A stretch of DNA of 64,000 bases from an uncultured Mycoplasmataceae bacterium (lineage in GTDB: Bacteria > Bacillota_I > Bacilli_A > Mycoplasmatales > Mycoplasmoidaceae): positions 124,001-188,000 of the forward strand of contig CANEON010000002.1 in the NCBI GenBank assembly GCA_947429165.1, in the 5' to 3' direction. Below are positions 31,579 to 41,002 of the stretch, one piece after another. Both the position numbers and the translations under genes were made by a program. Each line of letters opens with the position of its first letter. Position 1 is the stretch's first letter. The notes below the pieces were generated by a model. The model worked only from the letters and a program-made list of their open reading frames with translations. It made no database searches and was not told where the DNA came from.

Positions 31579-32031
31579 TTACTTATTTATAAGAACTATT
31601 GAATAGCAAGCAATAAGATCTGATTTTTGTTCAAATCTTGTTGCTTTTACATTTACATTCTTGCAATTTAATAATTTAGTTAAATTTTGTTTAATTTGTT
31701 TCTTCAAATCTTTAAGAATAATGTCTTCGCATTGAATAGTTAAATCAACATTAACTATCTTTGCTTTATTAAGTTTTTTTAAACAAAATTTAAGTATTTT
31801 AGATGAATTCAGATTTTTATTTTTAGGATCTGTATCTTTAAAGTGTTCTCCAATATCTCCACCTTGAACGCATCCTAAAACGGCATTTGATAGAGAGTGT
31901 AAAACTACATCTCCATCAGAATGAGCTACTATTTTATAATTTGATTTAATTTTTACACCGCCTAACACAATAGTAGAATTAGTTTTCTTCACTAATTTGT
32001 GTTGATCAATACCTTGTCCAATTAAATACAT
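31579..32031 (-). CDS. ispF: 2-C-methyl-D-erythritol 2,4-cyclodiphosphate synthase
   Basis: Fifth enzyme of the MEP isoprenoid pathway; closes the cyclodiphosphate ring with loss of CMP. The 150-aa protein (family about 155-160) has the zinc ligands Asp9 and His11 in GIDQHKL and His45 in HSDGDVVLHSLSNAVLG, followed by GDIGEHF and the FEQKSD end motif. It is divergent from folD and near ispD, so two MEP genes sit within 1.6 kb. MEP enzymes are rare in mollicutes. Confidence 0.93.
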   Translation of the reverse strand: MYLIGQGIDQHKLVKKTNSTIVLGGVKIKSNYKIVAHSDGDVVLHSLSNAVLGCVQGGDIGEHFKDTDPKNKNLNSSKILKFCLKKLNKAKIVNVDLTIQCEDIILKDLKKQIKQNLTKLLNCKNVNVKATRFEQKSDLIACYSIVLINK

Positions 32032-32077
32032 ATTAAATTAAAGTTATTATAAATATAATAACATTAATTGAAAACTT

Positions 32078-32932
32078 ATGAAAATTATTGACGGTAAATT
32101 AATATCATCACAAATTTGTGAAGAACTAAAAAAAGAAATTGAAGAATTAAAATCAAAAAACATTACTCCTTGTTTAAAAATTATCCAAGTCGGTGACAAC
32201 CAAGCAAGTAATGTTTATGTAAGAAATAAAGTTAGACTAAGTGAAACAGTTGGAGTTAACACAACTGTTGACAAATTTCCTGAAACCATTTCTCAAGAAG
32301 AATTAATTAATGAAATTAAAAAACTAAATGAAGATAAATCTGTAAATGGTATTTTGGTCCAATTACCAATTCCAAAACACATTAGTGAAAAAGAAGTAAT
32401 TGAAGCAATTGATGAAGATAAAGATGTAGATTGCTTTAGTCTAACTAATGTTGGTAAACTATGAACTGCTAGAAAATCAGAAATTTATTTAAAACCATGT
32501 ACACCATTTGGTGTAATTGAATTAATTAAGCGTTCTGGTGTTAATATTTCTGGCAAAAATGCTGTTATAGTTGGAAGAAGTAACATTGTAGGTAAACCAT
32601 TAGCCGCATTATTATTGCTTGAAGATGCTACAGTTACTGTTTGCCATTCAAGAACAGCTAATTTAAAAGAAGTTTGCAAACAAGCAGACATACTAGTTGC
32701 TGCTGTTGGTAAAGCAAAAATGATTAACCACGAATATGTAAAAGATGGTACGATTGTTATTGATGTTGGTATTAACCGTGATGAAAATAACAAACTTTGT
32801 GGTGATGTAGATTTTGAAGATGTAAAAGAAATTGCTTCAATGATCACTCCAGTACCTGGTGGTGTTGGTCCAATGACTATCACAATTTTATTAAGAAACT
32901 TAATAGCTGTTACTAAATTACAAAACAAATAA
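32078..32932 (+). CDS. folD: Methylene-THF dehydrogenase/cyclohydrolase
   Basis: Bifunctional one-carbon enzyme interconverting methylene-, methenyl- and 10-formyl-THF. The 284-aa protein has the substrate lysine region YVRNK, the DKDVDCF motif, the Rossmann signature [10 protein letters not shown] and the C-terminal [11 protein letters not shown]. One Trp is TGA. It pairs functionally with fhs at 57146, which also makes 10-formyl-THF. Its stop shares one base with the ispD start. Confidence 0.95.
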
Positions 32933-33627
32933 TGATTTACGGATTAATATTAGCTGCAGGTTTAGGAACAAGATTAGGCTTAAATCGTCCTAAGGCCTTA
33001 ATAAAAATTGATGGATCTGAAATTTTTGTAGATCCAGCTTGTGCTTTTATAAGAAATAAACAAATAGATAAACTTTATATTGCTTGTCATCCTGGTTACA
33101 TTAATGAATATAAAAAAAGAGTTGATGAACTTAAAAAATGAAGTTGAAAAGGTAAAAATGTTGAATTAATTCTTGGTGATTTAAAAGGAAGACAGGAATC
33201 TCTAAAAAAATCTATAGAATATATTAAAAAAAATAACAAATTAAAACCTAATGATATTATTGTTACGCATGATTGCGCAAGAATAAATTTAACTGACAAA
33301 ATCTTAAATGACTCAATTGCAGTTGCAAAGAAACATGGTTATGCAACAGCGGCAATTCAATTAAAAGATTCTATTTATTCGTTTAAAGAAAATAAATATA
33401 TATCTAGAGAGCAAGTTTATCAAATACAAACTCCACAATCATTTATGTTTAAATATTGAAAAAATAAAGATTCAGAAAAATCTACAGACTTATTCTCTTA
33501 CCTAGGATTAAAATTAAAAAAACAAAATCTTTCTTTTGGTTCAATTGAAAATTTAAAAATAACAAACAAAGAAGATTTGAGAATAGTTAGAGAAAATAGT
33601 GATAAAGTAAAGTTTGAATATATCTAA
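32932..33627 (+). CDS. ispD: 2-C-methyl-D-erythritol 4-phosphate cytidylyltransferase
   Basis: MEP pathway cytidylyltransferase. The 231-aa protein begins with the nucleotide loop LAAGLGTRLGLNRPK (Lys21 binds CTP), has THDCAR at 112-117 (usually HDAAR), the acceptor-recognising KDSI and QTPQ at 166-169. A ribitol-phosphate cytidylyltransferase (TarI-like) shares the fold, but no teichoic acid genes are expected here and ispF lies 900 bases away, so IspD is favoured. Start overlaps folD by 1 base; the stop overlaps the convergent gene by 3 bases. Confidence 0.87.
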
Positions 33628-34415
33628 ACTTGTTCAAAAAAATCAATAACACAATCTGTAAATTTGTATTCCTCTTCTTCGAAACAGCAAAGTTTTGAAT
33701 TAAAGAAAGGATACAATTTTATTTTCTTATTACTTCCAAATATTTTTTGAATCTTTTCAAAATTAACCATTTGGTCTTTTTCGCCTAAAAATAACCCAAG
33801 CTTATATTCAAGGTGTTTTTGGTGTTCTTTTATTTGGGTTCTTACGACTAGTTTATGGAAGTAATTAACAATTCTTTTAAAATCTTTAAAATTAGCTTGA
33901 GAAACAATATTTTCTAATCTACTTGTTTGAATTCAGTTAACATCATTCTTTAATTGATCAATGTCGTTATATAGAATAGATGTGCCTTGTGAATCTTTTC
34001 TCAAGATATTTAATAACATCTTCTTTGTTTTTAATGAAAACTTTACAAATGGTGATACATATATCATCTTCTTAATTTTTCCATTAAGTATCCTATTTAA
34101 TGTAGGCATTAATGCACACGCATAATATTGACTAATAATTATTGTCTTAGATAAATCTAATTTATTAGCTTTTATATACATTGCAATGTATTCGCATCAT
34201 TTATTAATATTTGGTTTAGACAATACCATGTGATAATCTGAATCAAAAAACACATTAACAGCATAAAAATTAAAATTTCTAGATAATTGTTCTCCAATTT
34301 TTTGGTATCTATAACTAGAAAGAATATCAAATATATATAGAACATTATTTTTGTTCTTTTTATTTACACAGGGAATAAATACTTCTTGATATTTAGAATC
34401 TTTGGTTAATAACAT
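33624..34415 (-). CDS. Unknown protein, possibly alpha/beta-hydrolase fold
   Basis: A 263-aa cytosolic protein I cannot assign. The order of predicted strands and helices is compatible with an alpha/beta hydrolase: NVLYIFDIL, NFYAVNVFFDSD, KTIIISQYYACALMP at the nucleophile elbow, and LGLFLGEKDQMV at the acid position. However the elbow has no G-x-S-x-G, only ISQYY, so catalysis is doubtful. It is convergent with ispD and divergent from rpsL. Confidence 0.55.
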
Positions 34416-34495
34416 AAAATTATTATTAATAAATTAATAATACTATTATTGGCATAAAAAAATAAAAATAATTGTTGATTTGCTTTCATTTTATG

Positions 34496-34501
34496 TATAA
34501 T
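34496..34501 (+). promoter_or_regulatory. Promoter -10 box of the str operon
   Basis: TATAAT preceded by TG, 42 bases before the rpsL start. A TTGATT or TTGTTG lies 15-18 bases further upstream as a plausible -35. Confidence 0.6.
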
Positions 34502-34542
34502 GATACACACATAGTAGTTGTCAAAGAAAATAGAAAGGAAAT

Positions 34543-34965
34543 ATGCCAACAATATCACAATTAATTCGTAAAGAAAGAAAATCAAAAACAAAGAAGAGTA
34601 AATCTCCTGCGCTTTTAAGTTCTTTCAATACTATCAAAAATACTGAAAAGTATAAACCATCTCCATTAAAGAGAGGCGTATGTACCAGAGTTGGTACAAT
34701 GACACCAAAGAAACCTAACTCTGCGTTAAGAAAATACGCTAAGGTTAAGTTAACAAATAAGCAAGAAGTATTAGCTTATATTGGTGGTGAAGGCCACAAC
34801 CTTCAAGAACACAGTATCGTATTAATCCGTGGCGGTCGTGTAAAAGACTTACCCGGTGTACGTTACCACATCGTTCGTGGTGTTTTAGATACACAAGGTG
34901 TAGCTAAGAGAAACCAACAACGTTCTGCTTATGGTGCTAAGAAACCTAAGAAAGATGCTAAGTAA
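34543..34965 (+). CDS. rpsL: 30S ribosomal protein S12
   Basis: A 140-aa protein with the S12 hallmarks [15 protein letters not shown] and the decoding-centre loop [13 protein letters not shown]. First gene of the str operon rpsL-rpsG-fusA; a strong AGAAAGGAAAT ribosome site precedes the ATG. Confidence 0.97.
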   Translation: MPTISQLIRKERKSKTKKSKSPALLSSFNTIKNTEKYKPSPLKRGVCTRVGTMTPKKPNSALRKYAKVKLTNKQEVLAYIGGEGHNLQEHSIVLIRGGRVKDLPGVRYHIVRGVLDTQGVAKRNQQRSAYGAKKPKKDAK

Positions 34966-34984
34966 TATATAAAGGAGAAACACA

Positions 34985-35452
<468 letters not shown>

Positions 35453-35476
35453 TATAGGAAGGAAAAGGAAATTATT

Positions 35477-37546
35477 ATGGCTAGACAATTCCCAATGGAA
35501 AAATACCGTAACTTCGGTATAATGGCACACATTGATGCTGGTAAAACAACTACATCTGAACGTGTATTATTCCACACAGGTAAAACTCACAAGATTGGTG
35601 AAGTTCATGATGGTGGAGCTACCATGGACTGAATGGAACAAGAAAAAGAACGTGGTATTACTATTACTTCAGCTGCAACTTATGCAGTTTGAAAAGGTTA
35701 TGAATTAAACTTAATTGATACTCCCGGACACGTTGACTTCACAGTTGAAGTAGAACGTTCATTAAGAGTATTAGACGGTGCTGTTACAGTATTAGATGCT
35801 CAAAACGGTGTTGAACCTCAAACTGAAACTGTTTGAAGACAAGCAAACACTTATCATGTACCAAGAATCGTTTATGTAAATAAAATGGATAAGATTGGTG
35901 CTGATTTTGAAATGTCAGTTAGATCTTTAAAAGAAAGATTAGGTGCTAACGGTGTTGCTATTCAATACCCAATCGGTGCTGAAAGCAACTTCACTGGAAT
36001 CATTGACTTAGTAACTATGAAAGCAATGATGTATGACGGTGGAGCTCACGAAGATTTCAAAGTAGAAGAAATTCCTGCTGAATACTTAGACAAAGCTAAC
36101 CAATTCCGTACAATCATGTTAGAAGAAATCGTTAACTTTGACGATGCTTGTATGGAAAAATATTTAGGTGGTGAAGAATTAACAATTGACGAAATTAAGA
36201 AATGTATCCGTAAGGGTGTATTATCTGCTGAATTCTTCCCAGTAATCTGTGGTTCATCATTTAAGAATAAAGGTGTTAAAGCTATGCTTGACTGTGTAGT
36301 TGACTACTTACCTTCTCCATTAGATGTACCTGCAGTTGAAGCACACGATGACTCTGATAATGTAGTTAAAGTTGAATCTACTGACGATGCTAAATTCGTT
36401 GGTTTAGCATTCAAAGTTGCTACTGACCCATTCATTGGACGTTTAACATTCGTTCGTGTTTACTCTGGTGTATTAAAATCAGGTTCATACTTATATAACA
36501 CTAACAAAGGTGTTAAAGAAAGAATTTCTCGTTTAGTTAAGATGCACTCAAACGCAAGAAACGAAATTGAAGAAATTCGTGCTGGTGATATCTGTGCCGT
36601 TGTTGGTTTAAAATCTACAACTACAGGTGATACATTAGCTGAAGAAGGATTAGACATTAAACTTGAATCAATGAAATTTGCTGAACCAGTTATTTCATTA
36701 GCTGTTGAACCAAAAACAAAGGCTGATCAAGAAAAAATGTCTCTTGCTTTAGCAAAATTAGCTGAAGAAGATCCAACTTTTAAAACTCATACTGATGAAG
36801 AAACTGGTCAAACAATTATTTCAGGTATGGGTGAATTACACTTAGACATTATTATTGACCGTATGAGACGTGAATTCAACGTTCAAGTTAACTCAGGTGC
36901 TCCTCAAGTTTCTTACCGTGAAACTTTCACAATCGCTGGTGAAGCTGAAGGTAAATATATTAAGCAATCAGGTGGTCGTGGACAATATGGTCACGTTGTT
37001 ATGAGATTTGAACCTAACAAAGATAAAAGTTATGAATTCGTTAACGAAATCGTTGGTGGTAAAGTTCCTCGTGAATACATTAAGCCAATTGATGCTGGTA
37101 TTCAAGATGCAATGAAATCTGGTCCATTAGCTGGTTATCCATTAATTGATGTTAAGGCTGTATTATTCGATGGTTCTTACCACGAAGTTGACTCATCAGA
37201 AATGGCTTTCAAAATTGCTGCAAGTATGTGTTTAAAAGAAGCAAGCAAGAAGTGTGGTCTAGTGTTACTAGAACCTATCATGTCTGTTGACGTTACAGTT
37301 CCTGATCAATACTTTGGTGATACTATGGGAGACATTTCTTCTAGACGTGGTAACATTGAAGGTACTGAACAAAGAGGAAACGCTCAAGTTATTAAAGCTA
37401 AAGTTCCTTTAAAGAACATGTTCGGTTATGCAACTGACTTAAGATCTTTCACTCAAGGTCGTGGAAACTATATCATGCAATTCTCTCACTATGCACAAGC
37501 TCCTAAGAGTGTTGTAGAAGAAGTAGTTAAGAGTAAACAAAAATAA
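35477..37546 (+). CDS. fusA: Elongation factor G
   Basis: Translocation GTPase. The 689-aa protein has G1 [23 protein letters not shown], then domains II-V with GMGELHLDI and [10 protein letters not shown]. Trp in MDWMEQ is TGA. It ends the str operon; tuf is not adjacent. Confidence 0.97.
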
Positions 37547-37594
37547 TTTTGTTTTAAGTAAAAATACAATTTTCTTGCAAAAAAAGACTATAAT

Positions 37595-37610
37595 TATATA
37601 TATATATATA
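37595..37610. repeat. (TA)8 tract in lipoprotein promoter
   Basis: Sixteen bases of perfect T/A alternation 10 bases before the ATG of the LRR lipoprotein, overlapping where a -10 box would be placed relative to TTGCAA at 37575-37580. Confidence 0.75.
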
Positions 37611-37619
37611 AAAATAAGT

Positions 37620-38825
37620 ATGAATAAAAAATTAATTAAAACTATAGCGAGTATTACTTCTGGGTTAGGAATTGCTGCATCAATTCCGTTTGTAATTACT
37701 AGTTGTGGATCTTCACCAGAAGATGTTGTGCCTTCAAACGCATTGCCTTATGGAGTTTACGAGATTCAAAACAATATTTTATTAGGATTTAAAGAAGGTA
37801 TTGATTTTTCTCAATATGAAGACGACTACGACACTATCCAAATACCTAGTAATGTAACAAAAATTGAATGTGAAGCTTTTTACAAAAATTCAACCACTTC
37901 AATCCCGCCATTTATTAAAAACTTAACTTTTGCTGAAAATTCTAATTGCTCTTCAATTGGTAATCAAGTTTTTAAAAAATGTACATCATTAACTTCTGTT
38001 TCATTACCTAGTAGTCTAGAAAGAATTGAATATGAAGTCTTTAGTAATTGTCCTAATTTAAGCAAAATTGTATGGGATGCTTGGAAAGGTCCGGACCAAA
38101 CTGATTTACAATCTACTTCATTCAGCGGTGTTTGTCCTAATGGTGGAACAGTTACCGTAACTAACCCTAGTGGATATGATAGTATAAAATTGCTTAATTC
38201 TCTTATAGACTCAGCTGGTATGCCAATAGATTGAGGGCTTGCTTTACCAAGTAATGTTTATGACATAGATGAAGAAAATTTCTTAAATGGTTTTACAAAA
38301 GAATTTTTAGACAACAGGGATACTTATAGTGATTATCGCATTATGGAAATTCCTGCAAAAGTAAAACAAATCGCTTCTACTGCATTCTTTACTACAGGTA
38401 TTACTAAAATACCAGGTTACATTAAAAAATTAACTTTTAAGAAAGAAAGTAATTTAACTGAAATTTCAGGAGGGGCTTTTCGTGGCGAGAACAAATCACC
38501 ATTAAAATGAGTCGATTTAAGTAATTGCAGTAGTTTAGTATTGCTTGCTGAAGATTGTTTTTATAGGTGTCCACAATTAAGTTCAGTTCAACTACCTGGT
38601 AGTTTAAACACGATTTGGTATCAATGTTTTGCTGAATGTAATTCTTTAAATTCAATTGTATTCGATAAAATATCAGCTAATCCAACAATTTATGATAACT
38701 GTTTTAAAAACGTCGCTTTATCTGGAGTTGTTAAAATAACTAATCCAGTTCAAGGTTATACATCTTCTGATCTTCTTACATTTTTAAAAACTAAAGGATT
38801 ACCAGCAAATTGAACCGCTGAATAA
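37620..38825 (+). CDS. BspA-like leucine-rich-repeat lipoprotein with duplicated unit
   Basis: A 401-aa surface lipoprotein. The signal peptide ends in a lipobox-like VITSC at residue 29. The mature part is two similar halves (about 45-208 and 209-398). Each has BspA/LRR_5 repeats such as VFKKCTSLTSVSLPSSL and CFYRCPQLSSVQLPGSL, and ends with a [IV]TNP..GY.S..LL segment closing in a TGA-coded Trp. BspA-type LRR proteins bind host surfaces in other organisms. The (TA)8 promoter tract, short leader and paralogue at 26925 suggest a variable surface family. Confidence 0.85.
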
Positions 38826-38837
38826 ATTAATTTAATA

Positions 38838-39060
38838 TCATAAAAATGATTTGTTTAACTTGGACTTAATCATTTTTACCTCATTAGGAGAACAAATCAC
38901 ACTATCTACTCCAGCTTTTTTGCATTGGTTGCATAATGTAAAATTGGTAGTTCGTAGTGAGTACGAACAACTTACTGGAAACATTATCAACAAAGTTGAT
39001 AAGATTAGTCCAGATATCAATGAAAAATATTTTTACGACCTCTTCTCATATAAATTGTAA
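38838..39060 (-). pseudogene. Decayed fragment resembling orotidine-5'-phosphate decarboxylase (pyrF)
   Basis: On the minus strand, the frame ending near 38838 reads CKKAGVDSVICSPNEVK. This aligns with the conserved PyrF segment (GLDGVVCSAQEA) that precedes the phosphate-binding loop. The next expected TPGIR is absent; the frame meets Trp, Tyr and a stop. Further upstream, a different frame gives KLFVLTTN, similar to PyrF VTVLTS. Short matches in shifted frames and lost flanks indicate a relic about 60 codons long. It occupies most of the 359-base gap between genes. Confidence 0.45.
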
Positions 39061-39151
39061 ATATGCAAAGAATTAGTTGTTTAACGACTAAAACATTAAA
39101 TAATTAATTATTTAATTAATTTATCTATATTTTTTTAATAAATGCGTGTTA

Positions 39152-39157
39152 TATAAT
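39152..39157 (+). promoter_or_regulatory. -10 box of the 39185 gene
   Basis: TATAAT 28 bases before the ATG, with an AGAAAGG ribosome site between. Confidence 0.55.
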
Positions 39158-39184
39158 AAGAACATAACATAGAAAGGTTTATTT

Positions 39185-39715
39185 ATGAATACAACAAAAG
39201 TTGGAACTCAACGCGTTAATGTTTCTGGATCTTCTAAGAAGTTCGGATTCTTAAACATCTATTACTTAACTTCTTATATATTTGCATTTACAATGTTTAT
39301 TGTTTTCTTAGGATGCATGTTTGTAAGAAACAATAAATATTGTGGTTTTTACAATATGGATAACAAGATTGCTGGATGAGCTATTTTTCTAATCATTCTT
39401 GCAATTGTAAGTTTTGCATTAGTTTTTGGTGCTCTTCTATTAAGAAGAATCCACCCAAACGACACTAAATGTTCTTATTTAGTTAGAGATTGCTTGTTTA
39501 CAAATCTTGTAGTTCTTTATTTATTGGTCTTAGGATGTTGTACAAGCATTACTGATGGTTGATTATGAAGTGGTAGCAAAATATCTACCGGTGGTGTTAA
39601 TGTTATTATTTGATGTATGGTTTTTGTTTGCTTCTTAACATACTCACAAATTAACCATTTTTGAGGCGCACAAATCAAAACTTGATTTGCAAAACACAAT
39701 CCATTCAAGAAATAA
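39185..39715 (+). CDS. Four-helix membrane protein, unknown function
   Basis: A 176-aa protein with four clear hydrophobic segments (about 25-48, 64-87, 103-121, 139-155), short loops and several cysteines, two of them adjacent (GCC). No family recognised. Trp residues are mostly TGA. It has its own promoter and ribosome site and is followed after 6 bases by the deoxyribosyltransferase-like gene, probably one unit. Confidence 0.75.
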
Positions 39716-39721
39716 TAATCT

Positions 39722-40285
39722 ATGGCTAAAAAATTTCACGAAGGTAAAAAGCACGGCTATTTAGCTGGTGGTCTTTTTAATGAAGCCGAAGTTAACCAAA
39801 GACTAAAAGAAGGTAAATTATTAAGAGAAAAGACCGATGTTGATTGATACAATCCAATTGAGGCTCCTATAAATGATAAAGCAAACCTCCCCACTGCAAG
39901 TGATGTTTTCTGAGGAGACACAAAAGAAGTATTACGTAGTGAATACATCATTGCTGATTTAACAAATAATGATCCGGGCGTTTGCTATGAATTAGGTATT
40001 GCTTGAGCTGTTAATTACATTAGAGACATTTTAAAAAGAAACAATAAACCAGCTCTTGAATTATTAGAAAAATACCGTATAACAAGCAAAAAAGTTATAG
40101 GTGTAGCAAGTGATATAAGATTAAAAACAGCGCATAAATATAAAGACTTTCTAATTCCCTATGGTATGAACCAGTATGTAGTTGGTGGCGTTCTAGACCA
40201 AGGACAAATCGTTCATAAATTTGAAGAGGCTGTAGAGTTAATAGCTAAAACAGAACCAAAGAAAATTGATAAGAAGACCAGATAG
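39722..40285 (+). CDS. Nucleoside 2-deoxyribosyltransferase-like protein
   Basis: A 187-aa protein. AGGLFNEAEVNQRL at residues 15-28 matches the N-terminal base-binding loop of the family. IADLTNNDPGVCYELGIAW holds the expected catalytic Glu90 and Asp84 region. These enzymes swap bases on 2'-deoxyribose or hydrolyse them, salvaging deoxynucleosides, which suits a mollicute that depends on host nucleosides. The precise reaction is not certain. A terminator overlaps the stop codon. Confidence 0.8.
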
Positions 40286-40299
40286 GTCTTTTTATTTTT
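40274..40299 (+). terminator. Terminator overlapping the deoxyribosyltransferase stop
   Basis: Stem AAGACC/GGTCTT with loop AGATA followed by a T-rich run; the TAG stop lies in the loop side of the stem. Confidence 0.8.
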
Positions 40300-40381
40300 T
40301 TATATGTAATTTTTAACTAACATTAAAATAGGACTCTTTAAATTTAAATTGCTCACTTTTCTGTGATGATTTTATTTAAAT

Positions 40382-40633
40382 TTAACTAATTCACCTGTGT
40401 TTCTTAAACTGTTCAAGAACCATTTTATTAAATTCTTCTTGACGTTCTCAACGTTTATTTTGTTCTTCAAAACCTTTATGCATCTCATTAGAAAGTTTTA
40501 AAACTAAGGATCTTAATGATTCCTGTTTTATGCCTGGTTTTCTTTTCTTTATTTTCTTAGAAGGTTCTAACATGACTTTACCTGATGTATTAGTTTCTTG
40601 TTTAAGATTTGAATATTTAAACTCTTTTTTCAT
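40382..40633 (-). CDS. Small charged protein, unknown function
   Basis: An 83-aa highly charged protein (KKIKKRKPG in the middle, Glu/Gln/Lys helix after) with two TGA Trp codons near the end. No family recognised. A TATAAT at 40638-40643 ends 4 bases before the ATG, implying a leaderless or near-leaderless message. It could be a nucleic-acid-binding accessory protein, but nothing proves this. Confidence 0.55.
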
Positions 40634-40637
40634 ATAT

Positions 40638-40643
40638 ATTATA
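40638..40643 (-). promoter_or_regulatory. -10 box of a near-leaderless gene
   Basis: Minus-strand TATAAT a few bases upstream of the ATG at 40633; no ribosome site fits between. Confidence 0.5.
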
Positions 40644-40686
40644 AACTCCCATTTTTCACAGTAGATTAATCTTACTACCAAAGTGA

Positions 40687-40722
40687 AAAAATAGAGGCAC
40701 AAAAAGTGTCTCTATTTTGTTC
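40687..40722 (-). terminator. Terminator after the TSCPD gene
   Basis: Minus-strand stem AAATAGAG.CAC/GTG.CTCTATTT with a T5 loop and trailing T-run, just past the TSCPD stop. Confidence 0.85.
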
Positions 40723-40737
40723 AAAATAAGTTTAAGA

Positions 40738-40992
40738 TTATTTCAATTTATTTTTGTATTCTTTTAATGCTTTTGCTATTTGATCAGGACAACTTGTTCC
40801 TCTACCTCTGCAATCAATTCCTTGAAGGATATTAATAACTTCATCAATTGTTTTACCAGCTATTAACTTGCTAACACCCATTGTGTTTCCGGGACAACCG
40901 TTTGTAATTTTACAAGAGATAATTTTATTACCTTCTATATCAAAGTCAAATTGCGTAGAGCAAACACCTTTTGGAGTATATGTATATTTCAT
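40738..40992 (-). CDS. TSCPD-domain protein
   Basis: An 84-aa protein with the eponymous GRGTSCPDQIA motif near residues 62-72, plus ITNGCPGNTMGVSKLI. The domain also occurs at the C-terminus of vitamin B12-dependent ribonucleotide reductases; stand-alone forms have unknown role. Four cysteines in CxxG-like settings may bind metal. It begins 11 bases after the mgtA stop on the same strand. Confidence 0.85.
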   Translation of the reverse strand: MKYTYTPKGVCSTQFDFDIEGNKIISCKITNGCPGNTMGVSKLIAGKTIDEVINILQGIDCRGRGTSCPDQIAKALKEYKNKLK

Positions 40993-41002
40993 AACAATTT
41001 AA

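Noticed and set aside
38851-39060. Plus-strand frame with a TTG start in the lipoprotein-membrane protein gap
   Set aside because: No ribosome site; the TTG lies at the edge of an inverted repeat, and the opposite strand shows better PyrF similarity.
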